Source: Bacteroidota bacterium (GTDB lineage: Bacteria; Bacteroidota; Bacteroidia; Bacteroidales; UBA12077). From it: a stretch of DNA of 38,353 bases. Positions 21,462 to 29,699 of the stretch are shown here, piece by piece. A model generated the notes under the pieces. It saw only the letters and a list, made by a program, of their open reading frames with translations, did not search any database and was not told the origin of the DNA. Each line of letters begins with the position of its first letter. Position 1 is the stretch's first letter. Both the position numbers and the translations under genes were made by a program. Location of the stretch: the NCBI GenBank assembly GCA_020049295.1, contig JAIFLC010000034.1, positions 1 through 38,353 on the forward strand. Direction: 5' to 3'.

Positions 21462-22084
21462 TTTTCGTACTTGTAATGCAAATAAATACCATAAATGATA
21501 TGAACAATCCCAAATCCAAATGCCCAGATTATTAACCCATATTCTACGAAGTATGAACTAAGCAAGCCTAATCCAATTTCAATAAGCCCTAAATTTTTTA
21601 CCTCTTTATAGGTGTCCATACTTGCATTATACAATGCCAATCCATAAAATAGTAATGTAAATGGGGCAATTAAACCAATCAATCCCTGTGAGACTAATAT
21701 AAGTATCAATAGTCCACCAACACTTAGAGGAATTAGCATATTAATAAGGAGTCTTTTTGTAGTTTGATTCCAGAGTTTCTCACCTTTTTTACTAGCTTTT
21801 CTATAGGAAAGCAAAGCTGCAGTAGCTATTGCAAAAATTAAAATCACAGTAGCTAAAAAAATAACCTTTGGCAAATTTGTTAATAGGGTTCCAGAATCGA
21901 AGGTGTTGTATACTACTTTATCAGGATTAAATCCCAAAATTTTGTAGGCAATATATGCGCCTAACAGTGCATAGAAACCAGCAATTATGCCTGCCCAACC
22001 CGATAGTGAAAGGAATTTGGAAGAGCGTTCCATCATTGAGCGTATCTCAGCTATATCCCGAATATAATCCTTTTCGTTTTTCAT
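21458..22084 (-). CDS. Membrane protein of the HTH_34 operon
   Basis: This protein has a short soluble N-terminus (AEIRSMMERSSKFLSLSG) and about five hydrophobic helices. I use the ATG at 22084; the ORF track begins two codons earlier at a TTG. Its stop overlaps the start of the winged-helix regulator by four bases. It is the first gene of a leftward three-gene unit. It may sense or signal to the regulator, but that is inference from the coupling only. Confidence 0.65.
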   Translation of the reverse strand: MKNEKDYIRDIAEIRSMMERSSKFLSLSGWAGIIAGFYALLGAYIAYKILGFNPDKVVYNTFDSGTLLTNLPKVIFLATVILIFAIATAALLSYRKASKKGEKLWNQTTKRLLINMLIPLSVGGLLILILVSQGLIGLIAPFTLLFYGLALYNASMDTYKEVKNLGLIEIGLGLLSSYFVEYGLIIWAFGFGIVHIIYGIYLHYKYEK

Positions 22085-22204
22085 ATTCAAAGTACTTTTA
22101 AATGCAAAGTAAAAATAAAAATTTCATATAAGCAAGAACTGCTAAAATTATTTATGATTTAATGATGAATGGGATGAAATTTTTGGCAATAAAAATTTAA
22201 ACTT

Positions 22205-22624
22205 CTAATACCGTTCACGTTGGTTAAAGAAGAAATCTGCTTCGCGTTGCATGTTCTCGATCGAATCAGAACCATGAATAGCATTGCGTTGAACCGATTC
22301 GGCAAACATTTTTCGAATAGTTCCTTCTTCAGCTTTAGCAGGGTCGGTATTTCCTATAAGTTTTCGAAAATCTTCTATTGCATTTTCTTTTTCAAGGAGT
22401 AATGCCACTATTGGTCCGGAACTCATAAAGTCCACTAATCCTTCATAAAATGGTTTACCACGATGCATTTCATAAAATTTTTCAGCTTCATCGCGTGTAA
22501 GTTTTGTTGAACGAATAGCAGAGATTCTGAATCCAGCCTGATTTATTATGGCTAAGATGGGTCCAACATGATTTCTTCTGCAAGCCTGTGGCTTTATCAT
22601 GGCAAAGGTATATCCTAGTGGCAT
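22205..22624 (-). CDS. ndk: Nucleoside diphosphate kinase
   Basis: This enzyme balances NTP and dNTP pools by phosphate transfer through a phospho-His. The catalytic motif NAIHGSDS carries H117, and the N-terminal FAMIKPQA is the conserved start of the fold. At 139 residues the length is normal. It is a single-gene unit divergent from the nrnA-like gene. A near-consensus TATCTTCG box lies about 24 bases upstream on the minus strand. Confidence 0.96.
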   Translation of the reverse strand: MPLGYTFAMIKPQACRRNHVGPILAIINQAGFRISAIRSTKLTRDEAEKFYEMHRGKPFYEGLVDFMSSGPIVALLLEKENAIEDFRKLIGNTDPAKAEEGTIRKMFAESVQRNAIHGSDSIENMQREADFFFNQRERY

Positions 22625-22696
22625 AGTTTTTTTTTTAGTTCTATTACCGAAGATATAAAATTTTTACTATTAACTTAAAATCTGAATGGATTATTT

Positions 22697-22704
22697 TATC
22701 TTTG
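22697..22704 (+). promoter_or_regulatory. Promoter -7 element (TATCTTTG) for the nrnA-like gene
   Basis: TATCTTTG is a perfect -7 box 22 bases before the ATG at 22727. The -33 region is weak (CTTAA). The leader would be about 15 bases. Confidence 0.5.
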
Positions 22705-22726
22705 ATAATTGTGAATTTTTATAATT

Positions 22727-23708
22727 ATGCTGCAAGTGAAGGCCTTAGATAAAAAAATGATTTCAGATCTTAAGCAATTAATTGATCAGTCGAAAAATCC
22801 CTTAATTATTACACATTATAATCCAGATGGAGATGCCATAGGATCAATGCTGGCGTTGTATCATTATCTCGTTAAAAAGGGAAAGAATCCATTTATGGTT
22901 TCTCCAAATGATTATCCTGAGTTTTTACATTGGATGCAAGGCAATGATAAGGTGACTGTTTACAAAAGAAACACAGGAACAGTTATAAATGCTTTAAATG
23001 CTGCTGATTTGATTTTTGCTGTTGATTTTAATGATCCTGAAAGAACTGAAGGGTTAGAAAAATATATTAACGAAGCCAAAGGTAAAAAGGTAATGATTGA
23101 CCATCATCCTGAACCTACCAATTTTGCTGATCTGGTCATTTCAGACATAAAATATAGCTCAACTGCCGAAATGATTTTTCATGTTATTGAAAGCCTTGAT
23201 GATGAAAATTTGATTGATAAGGCTTGTGCCGAATGCATTTATTGTGGTATTATGACTGATACTGGATCATTTAATTATAATTCGTCTAATCCATATACCT
23301 ATTATGTTGTTTCAAAATTAATTGGTTTGGGCATTAATAAAGATCGCATATATTGGAATGTTTATGATAACTTTTCGGCTGACAGAATGCGTTTGCTGGG
23401 ATATTGCCTGTATAAAAAGATGGAAGTATTTCCCGAATATCGAACTGCATTCATCAGTTTAACGAAAAAGGATATACAGGAGTTTAAGTTTGCACCCGGC
23501 GATACAGAGGGATTTGTAAATTATCCCTTATCAATAAAACGTATAAGGTTTACAGCTAGCTGCAAACAAAATTGCCGAAGATTACTTTAATGGAGGTGGA
23601 CATCTTAATGCTTCTGGTGGTTATTCATATTCGTCATTAGATGAAACGCTAAAAAAATTCAGAGATTTATTGCCCAATTTTAAAACTGCGCTAAATGATT
23701 TCTTATAA
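22727..23708 (+). pseudogene. DHH-family phosphoesterase (NrnA-like), disrupted by an internal deletion and frame change
   Basis: NrnA-type proteins degrade short RNA and dephosphorylate pAp using metal ions. The first frame has NPDGDAIGS, AVDFND, MIDHHPEP (the DHH motif) and DTGSFNY, then runs through NYPLSIKRIRFTA before losing frame and stopping at 23590. A second frame starts at about 23562 with ANKIAEDYFNGGGHLNASGG, the DHHA1 motif, and ends at 23708. Relatives have about 22-23 residues between these blocks; here only four bases remain, so about 62-65 are missing. The true C-terminus overlaps the start of the GldI-like gene by 14 bases, supporting the second frame as coding. An assembly error is possible. 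Confidence 0.82.
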
Positions 23709-24228
23709 ATGGCTCTCATTTTATGGTTTAATTGGATTTGCTATTTTATTTTCATATTGTAGAAATAATCAAAATGAAGAAAAAGCAATTCCCCGTGATT
23801 ATAAGCAAAAACTGGAAAAAATAAACAAAGTTTTACTCGACAAAGATACAGAGAACATCCAGCAATTTATAAAACGACGCGGATGGGATATGAAAACCTC
23901 CCAGAGCGGTTTGTGGTATATGATTTATAAATCCGGTGAGGGAGAAAAAGTTAAGAAAAATAACCTGATTGAGCTTAAATATAAAATATGGTTAATTGAT
24001 GGTTCGCTAATTTATAGTTCTGATAGCCTCGGAATAAAAAACTTCAGGGTTGGACAGGGTGGAGTAGAACCTGGATTAGAGGAAGGAGTACTTTTATTAA
24101 ATCAGGGCAGTTGTGCAAGGTTTATTTTGCCGCCACACCTTGCTCATGGAATAGTAGGTGATGGTGATAAGATTCCGGGCAGAGCAATATTGGTTTATGA
24201 CATTGAAGTAATTAGATTAAATCAGTAG
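23695..24228 (+). CDS. gldI: GldI-like FKBP-type peptidyl-prolyl isomerase lipoprotein
   Basis: This 177-residue protein has a hydrophobic N-terminal segment ending in FSYC, a possible lipobox, and a C-terminal FKBP domain (GLWYMIYKSGEGEKVKKN, GVEPGLEEGVLLL, PGRAILVYDIEVI). It resembles GldI, a lipoprotein isomerase linked to gliding and type IX secretion in Flavobacterium, which is also reported beside a DHH phosphoesterase gene. Some FKBP active-site aromatics are replaced, so activity may be reduced. The start overlaps the nrnA-like C-terminus by 14 bases. The gldI name is by resemblance; a generic FKBP lipoprotein is the alternative. Confidence 0.65.
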   Translation: MISYKWLSFYGLIGFAILFSYCRNNQNEEKAIPRDYKQKLEKINKVLLDKDTENIQQFIKRRGWDMKTSQSGLWYMIYKSGEGEKVKKNNLIELKYKIWLIDGSLIYSSDSLGIKNFRVGQGGVEPGLEEGVLLLNQGSCARFILPPHLAHGIVGDGDKIPGRAILVYDIEVIRLNQ

Positions 24229-24312
24229 ACAAGTAAATTGTAAAATTGTATTTGGTAAATTGGTGTACGATAATTGATATTAAGTTCAATATATTTTTTT
24301 CATAAAAAAAAC

Positions 24313-24320
24313 TATCTTTG
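24313..24320 (+). promoter_or_regulatory. Promoter -7 element (TATCTTTG) for the FKBP lipoprotein
   Basis: TATCTTTG lies 24 bases before the ATG at 24345. The ORF-track start at 24318 falls inside this box, so it cannot be the real start if the promoter is used. The upstream half is only a T-rich run. Confidence 0.55.
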
Positions 24321-24344
24321 AAAAAATACACTAACATAGAAAAC

Positions 24345-25253
24345 ATGAATAGAAAACTTATCCTACTTCTGATTTCTCTATTTTTATTAAATTCATGTGA
24401 TTATTTTACAAATTATCCGGGTTACAAAAAATCAAAATCAGGTTTTTATTATAAACTTGAAAAATTTGGCGAAAGCAATCAAAAGGCCAAACCTGGTGAT
24501 TATATAACTGCAGATATATTGTATTCAACAATCAATGATTCAGTTTTTTTTGAAGGTCGTCGAAAATTACAGATTACTGATCCATCTTTTCCAGGATCAA
24601 TCGATGAGTGTTTTTTAATGCTTGCTCAAGATGAGAAAGCTACATTCATTATATCTGCTTCCGATTTTTTCACTAAAACCCTCGAAACAACGGTTCCTCA
24701 ATTTTTGCAATCGAGTGATGAAATGAAAGTAACTATTGATATTATTGAGGTTCAGACAGAAAACAACTATTATCGCGAAAAAGAAGCATTTCTTCATTGG
24801 ATTGAAGATTTTGGTGATTACGAAAAAGTTATTTTAAGGCAGTTTATTGAACAGGAAAAAATTGTAATTTCACCTACTTCAACTGGTTTGTTTCATTTAG
24901 TAATTAAGCAAGGCGAAGGTGAATCAGTTCAGATGGGTGATACAGTAACTGTTCATTATGAAGGTAAGTTTTTGAATGGCAAATTTTTTGATTCTACCAA
25001 ACGACGAAACTCACCTTTTCAGTTTGTTTATGGTCGCAAATGGCAAGTTGTTGCAGGTTTAGAAGAAGCAATTGGACGAATGAAAGCAGGAGAAAAATCA
25101 ATTTTTATTTTGCCATCTCAGATTGGATTTGGAGAAACAGGTTCATCAACGGGTATTATTCCACCCTATACATCCACCATTTTTGAGGTAGAACTGCTCG
25201 AATTAAAGAAAGGGCCACGTGATAAATCACTTGATTTAAATAAATATGATTAA
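24345..25253 (+). CDS. FKBP-type peptidyl-prolyl isomerase lipoprotein with two FKBP-like domains
   Basis: This 302-residue envelope lipoprotein begins with MNRKLILLLISLFLLNSC, a clear lipobox. Residues about 35-130 form a degenerate FKBP-like domain (KPGDYITADILYS, MLAQDEKATFII). Residues about 190-290 are a canonical FKBP domain: GDTVTVHYEGKFLNGKFFDST, VVAGLEEAIGRMKAGEKS and GIIPPYTSTIFEVELLEL. It probably assists folding of exported proteins. It follows the GldI-like gene but has its own promoter. The ATG at 24345 is chosen over the ORF start at 24318 because it begins the signal peptide. A bidirectional terminator follows. Confidence 0.85.
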   Translation: MNRKLILLLISLFLLNSCDYFTNYPGYKKSKSGFYYKLEKFGESNQKAKPGDYITADILYSTINDSVFFEGRRKLQITDPSFPGSIDECFLMLAQDEKATFIISASDFFTKTLETTVPQFLQSSDEMKVTIDIIEVQTENNYYREKEAFLHWIEDFGDYEKVILRQFIEQEKIVISPTSTGLFHLVIKQGEGESVQMGDTVTVHYEGKFLNGKFFDSTKRRNSPFQFVYGRKWQVVAGLEEAIGRMKAGEKSIFILPSQIGFGETGSSTGIIPPYTSTIFEVELLELKKGPRDKSLDLNKYD

Positions 25254-25257
25254 ACAT

Positions 25258-25281
25258 AAAACCCTGGTGAACCAGGGTTTT
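25258..25281. terminator. Bidirectional terminator between convergent genes
   Basis: AAAACCCTGGT and ACCAGGGTTTT form a perfect stem with T runs on both strands (tetraloop TGAA if the last pair opens). It lies between convergent genes ending at 25253 and 25286. Confidence 0.9.
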
Positions 25282-25285
25282 CTAT

Positions 25286-26257
25286 TTAATATGATTGGTA
25301 TTCGTATCGATATTGCATTCTGTATTTGTAAGAAACATAATAAACCTCAACTTTTTCAAGTAATCCTTTCGAGCTATATGTATATGTTTTTTGGGAGTAT
25401 TCAGTAGGATCATCATCATACCATCTTTCCTCTATCAGATTGCCATTAGAATCGTACTTATACGTATTATTGATATAAAAATTTCCTTTTGGTTGTTCAC
25501 GTTTAACTTCAATAATGTTCCCTTTTTTATCATATGAATAGTTCTCCATATAACTAAAACTTTCTAAATCGTATTTGGTTTTTTGAGTCATTAAATTGCC
25601 GTCAAAAACAAAATAAAACTGTTCAGAAATTTTTCCATTAACATCATATTCAACAGTTTCAATAATATTATTGTTTTTATCATAGACATTAATTATTTTA
25701 CCTAATACTCTTTTGTCCTGATTTAAAATGGTAACAGTTGATTTATTGCCATTATACTCAAATGAACGAATCTGAAGTATATTATCTAGCGTATCAGTTT
25801 TGATAATTTCCTGCAGACGATCTTTAGAATCATAATTGTATTTTATTAATTCATAATCACTTCCATTAAATCTTTCTTCTGATATCTTTTTGCCCTTATT
25901 ATCGTATGTGAAATTTTGCTTAAGCAAAATTTTGCCTTCCGAAACTTTGTTATTAATATATTCAATTCTATTTTCTTTATTATCGTATTTATAACTAAGT
26001 TTTTGATCAATACTACCTTTTTTCCCAGCAGAATAATAAATTTCTTCAATTATATTTCCTTTGTGATCGTATTTTTTTGAAAAATTCTTGTAACCATCCT
26101 TTTTAGGTTTTCCCTTTTCGTACTTATGATTCCATTGGGTTTGTACCTGAATACGGTTTTTTACAAGATTTTCTTTCCAATTAATTTCGCCTGGCAGTTG
26201 AGCATTTGCCATACAGGTAATAAAAGAAAAGGTAATAAAAAATACTAATTGTTTCAT
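25286..26257 (-). CDS. Secreted YD-repeat-like protein
   Basis: This 323-residue protein has a signal peptide (MKQLVFFITFSFITCMANAQ) and then at least seven tandem units of about 20-30 residues with the core Y-x-Y-D-x-x-G-(N/K)-x-I-x-E, such as YKYDSNGNLIEE and YSYDKKGNIIEV. This resembles YD repeats of Rhs-type proteins but is much shorter and lacks a toxin domain or Rhs core motif. It may form a small beta structure at the cell surface or in the periplasm. I start it at the ATG at 26257; the ORF start at 26326 lies in a good promoter. Function unknown. Confidence 0.7.
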   Translation of the reverse strand: MKQLVFFITFSFITCMANAQLPGEINWKENLVKNRIQVQTQWNHKYEKGKPKKDGYKNFSKKYDHKGNIIEEIYYSAGKKGSIDQKLSYKYDNKENRIEYINNKVSEGKILLKQNFTYDNKGKKISEERFNGSDYELIKYNYDSKDRLQEIIKTDTLDNILQIRSFEYNGNKSTVTILNQDKRVLGKIINVYDKNNNIIETVEYDVNGKISEQFYFVFDGNLMTQKTKYDLESFSYMENYSYDKKGNIIEVKREQPKGNFYINNTYKYDSNGNLIEERWYDDDPTEYSQKTYTYSSKGLLEKVEVYYVSYKYRMQYRYEYQSY

Positions 26258-26296
26258 TTTCAGATTATTCAGTTTGTATTCCATAAATCTAGCTAT

Positions 26297-26326
26297 CAAA
26301 TATAAGGCAAAAAAAAATAATTTCAA
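26297..26326 (-). promoter_or_regulatory. Promoter of the YD-repeat gene
   Basis: On the minus strand: TTG (26326-26324), 19 bases, then TATATTTG (26304-26297). Both halves match the Bacteroidota consensus. Transcription would begin near 26290, about 33 bases before the ATG at 26257. Confidence 0.75.
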
Positions 26327-26432
26327 GTAGCTGTTTATCTCTATTGCAAAAATTGTGCATAATTTACTTTTTTATGAAAAAGAATTCAATTGGTTTTAAT
26401 ATCTAACCATTCTAATAAGTTATAAAAATAAA

Positions 26433-26463
26433 TTGACTTCGTTTTTTTTATATTGTATCTTGG
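26433..26463 (+). promoter_or_regulatory. Promoter of the first fibre gene
   Basis: TTG (26433-26435), 20 bases, then TATCTTGG (26456-26463), one mismatch from TAnnTTTG. It shares spacing and the TATCTT core with the promoters of the next two fibre genes. Confidence 0.6.
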
Positions 26464-26556
26464 AGTTTAAAATAAATAGTTGATTTTCTATCAACATTGA
26501 ACCTCCCTATCCTCTTTCTTGTTCGAATTATTTAATTAACACATAATCAAATATTT

Positions 26557-29547
26557 ATGAAAAGAAAAATCGGTTTAATAATTGTTTTTGCAATATTATT
26601 TTGCAACTTTGTTTTCTCTCAAATACCCGAATCTTTTAATTACCAAGCGGTCTTGCGCAACAATTCCGGCGAACTATTAAAAGACCAAAGTGTTACTATC
26701 CAGATTTCAATTATTAATGGTTCTTCATCAGGATCAACAATTTATCGCGAACAACATAGTAAAACTACAAATAACTTTGGAATGATTGACCTTAAAATTG
26801 GAACAGGAACAAGTAATTTAGGTTCTTTTAGTGATATTGTCTGGAGTACTTTATCAAAATTTATTAAAATTGAAGTAAATACTGGCACTGGATTTATTGA
26901 TCTCGGTACCTCACAAATATTATCGGTACCTTATGCATTATATTCAAAAACGGCCGAAAATATTGATAAAGATGTACTTTATTTTACCGATACAGATACG
27001 TTATTTGCTGTAAAAGACAGAGAAGGCAATGTGGTTTTTGTTGTTTTTCCTGATGGGGCAAAGGTTATAACAAATCCAAATGCAAAAGGATCTGTTGGCG
27101 GTTTTGCCGTTAGTGGTCGCACACCAGCAAAGCAAGAAGAAGATTACTTTCAGATTACTCCTGACAGTACTCGTTTTTATATTAATGAAATTTCAGAAAA
27201 AGGCAGCGTTGGAGGATTTGCAGTAAGTGGACGAACACCGGCAAAATCAACCTTAAATGATTATTTAATTGTAACAAGCGATAGTACGCGAATATATGTA
27301 AACGATACATCAACAACAAAAGGCACTGTTGGTGGATTTGCAGTAAGTGGACGCACACCGGCAAAAGGTGAATCACAAAAGTTTTTAGATTTGACCAAAG
27401 CAAACTATTTTATTGGTCATGAGGCTGGAAAATCGAATACAGATGGATTATATAATTCGTTTATTGGGTATAAATCCGGATATTCAAATACAATAGGTGA
27501 AAGAAATGTGTTTTTAGGTTACTATTCCGGATTTTCAAACATTGATGGAGCAGGCAACTTGTTTATTGGCGATTCCTCAGGATATTCAAATATAGATGGT
27601 TTTTACAATATCTATTTAGGTAATTTAAGTGGCAAATACAACACATCAGGGTTTCAAAATATTGGTATTGGTGTAAAGGCCGGATACAAAAATTCAACAG
27701 GGAACCGTAATGTTTTTATTGGTACATTAACAGGACAAGAAAACACCGAAGGTGAAATGAATGTTTTTATCGGTAATGCTGCTGGAACTTTTAATACAAT
27801 TGGTAAAAGCAATGTTTTTATTGGTCGTACCTCAGGGTATAAAAATTCCTCAGGTGAAGATAACATAATGATTGGGAATGCTGCCGGACTTGAAAATACA
27901 ACAGCAAGCAATAATATTTTTATGGGTAATTCGGCCGGAAATAAAAACTTAACAGGGAGTGAAAATATATTTATTGGTAAAGAAAGCGGATTTTCGAATA
28001 CCGAGGGTAAACTTAATGTATGTATTGGTTATCAAAGTGGCTACTCACTTACAACTGGTAACTATAATTCTTATCTGGGATTCTGGACTGGTTATCATAA
28101 TACAATAGGTACTTTTAATACTTTTATTGGTGCACAAGCAGGAATGTACAATACCGAGAGTAATAATAATACTTTCATTGGGTCCTATGCTGCTGCTGAC
28201 GATACCTGTGGTTGGGATAATACATTTGTAGGTGGTGCTGCTGGAAGATATAGCTCGGGGTATAATAATACATTTTTAGGTTCAATTGCAGGCGAATCTA
28301 CTCTTTACTCACACGATAATGTTTATGTAGGATTTCTAACTGGACGAAATAACCTATATGGAAATTATAATGTTTTTATTGGTTCAGCCACTGGGTATTG
28401 GACAAATGGTGATAACAATTTATTCATAGGTAGGTCCGCTGGTGAATATGCACAAGGCAGTAATAATATATTAATTGGATTTAGAGCTGGTTTTTATAAT
28501 AATAGTTCCAATAAACTGTTTATTGAAAACTCAGATTCAGACTCAACACTGGCTTTGATATGGGGCGATTTTAATGAGAATATTTTACGGTTTAATGGAT
28601 CCGTTGCATTAGGTGGTTTACCTATAGAAAATACGAATTTAACCATAAATAACGATGCAAGCAAAGGAGCAATTGCAGTAAAAGGTATTGGTGATACATA
28701 TAATTACTCACAAGTTAATCTATATTCGAACGAAGGACCAATTTCAAGATTATATGAAATTAACCATAACAAATCAAACAATTTTAGCATTGTTTATTAC
28801 GATGGCACCGATTGGAATACTCGTTTTGTTATAAATACACAGGGAGATTTTACCTTCAATGGAAATCAAACAATTAGTAGCGATTCCACATTTGTAAATA
28901 TTTACCCAAATAGCGGTGAACTTGGACGGAAATCTACAATAAATCTACATGGAACCTTTGGTACGGGTACAATTACCGATTATGGAACCAGAAGTTTAGC
29001 CCAGATTCAAGCTGGTTGTAACGATAACGAAGCATGGGGAGGAGCATTTTTACGCATACTCGGTATTACTACTGATGGAGGTACTCCAACTGAATGGATG
29101 AGAATAAATACTGAAAATGGCAATGTCGGTATTGGCACGGATAGTCCTGATGAAAAACTTGTTGTCTTTAATGGTTCAACAACAGGAAAATATACAAGCT
29201 CTGGCTGGACTCATTCATCTGATCTCAGATTAAAAGAAAATATTAAACCGATTTCTAATGTTCTTTCAGACATTAACAAGTTAGAAGCAGTTCAATTCAA
29301 TTTTATAAATGATCAGGCAAAAACGCCACAATTGGGTTTTATAGCTCAAGATGTTGAAAAAATATTTCCCGAATTAGTAATTACAGATAATAGCGGCTTT
29401 AAAAGTATAGCCTACGATCAGTTCTCTCCGCTATTGGTAAAAGCAATAAATGAACAGCAAACACAGATTGAAATATTGAAAACAGAAAACAATGAGTTAA
29501 AACAAAAACTAAATGAAATTATACTCTTACTTACAACTGAGAAATAG
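26557..29547 (+). CDS. Secreted repeat fibre protein 1 with C-terminal S74 intramolecular chaperone
   Basis: This 996-residue protein has a signal peptide (ending FVFSQ) and a beta-rich N-terminal domain that includes ESFNYQAVLRNNSGE and ILSVPYALYSKTAE. Three copies of the VGGFAVSGRTPAK repeat follow (residues about 180-270), then about 22 units of a 17-residue N-x-F-I-G repeat (about 283-652) and a beta-rich stalk. The end is a Peptidase_S74-type chaperone domain, SDLRLKENI to the coiled coil NELKQKLNEI. The S888/K893 pair, five residues apart, matches the autocleavage dyad of phage endosialidase chaperones. Such domains help trimeric fibres fold and are then cut off. No type IX C-terminal sorting domain is visible. 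Probably a trimeric surface fibre; ligand unknown. Confidence 0.8.
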   Translation: MKRKIGLIIVFAILFCNFVFSQIPESFNYQAVLRNNSGELLKDQSVTIQISIINGSSSGSTIYREQHSKTTNNFGMIDLKIGTGTSNLGSFSDIVWSTLSKFIKIEVNTGTGFIDLGTSQILSVPYALYSKTAENIDKDVLYFTDTDTLFAVKDREGNVVFVVFPDGAKVITNPNAKGSVGGFAVSGRTPAKQEEDYFQITPDSTRFYINEISEKGSVGGFAVSGRTPAKSTLNDYLIVTSDSTRIYVNDTSTTKGTVGGFAVSGRTPAKGESQKFLDLTKANYFIGHEAGKSNTDGLYNSFIGYKSGYSNTIGERNVFLGYYSGFSNIDGAGNLFIGDSSGYSNIDGFYNIYLGNLSGKYNTSGFQNIGIGVKAGYKNSTGNRNVFIGTLTGQENTEGEMNVFIGNAAGTFNTIGKSNVFIGRTSGYKNSSGEDNIMIGNAAGLENTTASNNIFMGNSAGNKNLTGSENIFIGKESGFSNTEGKLNVCIGYQSGYSLTTGNYNSYLGFWTGYHNTIGTFNTFIGAQAGMYNTESNNNTFIGSYAAADDTCGWDNTFVGGAAGRYSSGYNNTFLGSIAGESTLYSHDNVYVGFLTGRNNLYGNYNVFIGSATGYWTNGDNNLFIGRSAGEYAQGSNNILIGFRAGFYNNSSNKLFIENSDSDSTLALIWGDFNENILRFNGSVALGGLPIENTNLTINNDASKGAIAVKGIGDTYNYSQVNLYSNEGPISRLYEINHNKSNNFSIVYYDGTDWNTRFVINTQGDFTFNGNQTISSDSTFVNIYPNSGELGRKSTINLHGTFGTGTITDYGTRSLAQIQAGCNDNEAWGGAFLRILGITTDGGTPTEWMRINTENGNVGIGTDSPDEKLVVFNGSTTGKYTSSGWTHSSDLRLKENIKPISNVLSDINKLEAVQFNFINDQAKTPQLGFIAQDVEKIFPELVITDNSGFKSIAYDQFSPLLVKAINEQQTQIEILKTENNELKQKLNEIILLLTTEK
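27094..27366 (+). repeat. KG-VGGFAVSGRTPAK coding repeats, fibre 1 (3 copies)
   Basis: Three in-frame repeats of about 40 codons, each starting with KG(S/T)VGGFAVSGRTPAK and continuing to a D-S-T-R-x-Y-(V/I)-N motif or, for the last copy, to NYFIGHEAG. The 13-residue core is identical in all copies while codons differ at many third positions. Confidence 0.9.
27403..28512 (+). repeat. 17-codon N-x-F-I-G repeats, fibre 1 (about 22 units)
   Basis: Tandem 51-base coding units with consensus N-x-F-I-G-x-x-(S/A)-G-x-x-N-x-x-G-x-x. The last several units drift to 16 codons and lose the middle Asn. The period and the I-G steps recall the beta-roll heads of YadA-type trimeric adhesins. Confidence 0.9.
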
Positions 29548-29564
29548 AAATAAAACCAAATGAT

Positions 29565-29600
29565 AAAAAAACCTGACATACTCTTCTGCCAGGTTTTTTT
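29565..29600 (+). terminator. Terminator after fibre 1
   Basis: AAAAAAACCTG and CAGGTTTTTT form a stem around a loop of about 14 bases, followed by TGTATT. It separates fibre 1 from the promoter of fibre 2. Confidence 0.8.
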
Positions 29601-29643
29601 GTATTAATCAATATTAACATTGATTTAAATAGTAGAAACCAAC

Positions 29644-29674
29644 TTGCTAAATTCAAAATAATAAGATATCTTAA
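29644..29674 (+). promoter_or_regulatory. Promoter of the second fibre gene
   Basis: TTG (29644-29646), 20 bases, then TATCTTAA (29667-29674), two mismatches from the -7 consensus. It is 26 bases before the ATG at 29700 and has the same geometry as the other fibre promoters. Confidence 0.5.
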
Positions 29675-29699
29675 TCCTCAAACAATTAAATTTAAAACT

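Larger units (their letters stand above)
26258..26556. other. Divergent intergenic region with two promoters
   Basis: This 299-base stretch between the YD-repeat gene and the first fibre gene holds no gene. It contains a leftward promoter near 26297 and a rightward one near 26433. The rightward leader is about 85 bases, longer than most in the window. Confidence 0.6.

Noticed and set aside
23552-23564. GCTAGC (an NheI site) at the nrnA junction as a sign of a cloning scar
   Set aside because: It is a single six-base site that can occur by chance, and there is no adapter or vector sequence beside it.
25286-26257. Rhs toxin or polymorphic toxin
   Set aside because: The protein has YD-like units but is too short and lacks a core RHS motif, a toxin tip or an immunity gene.
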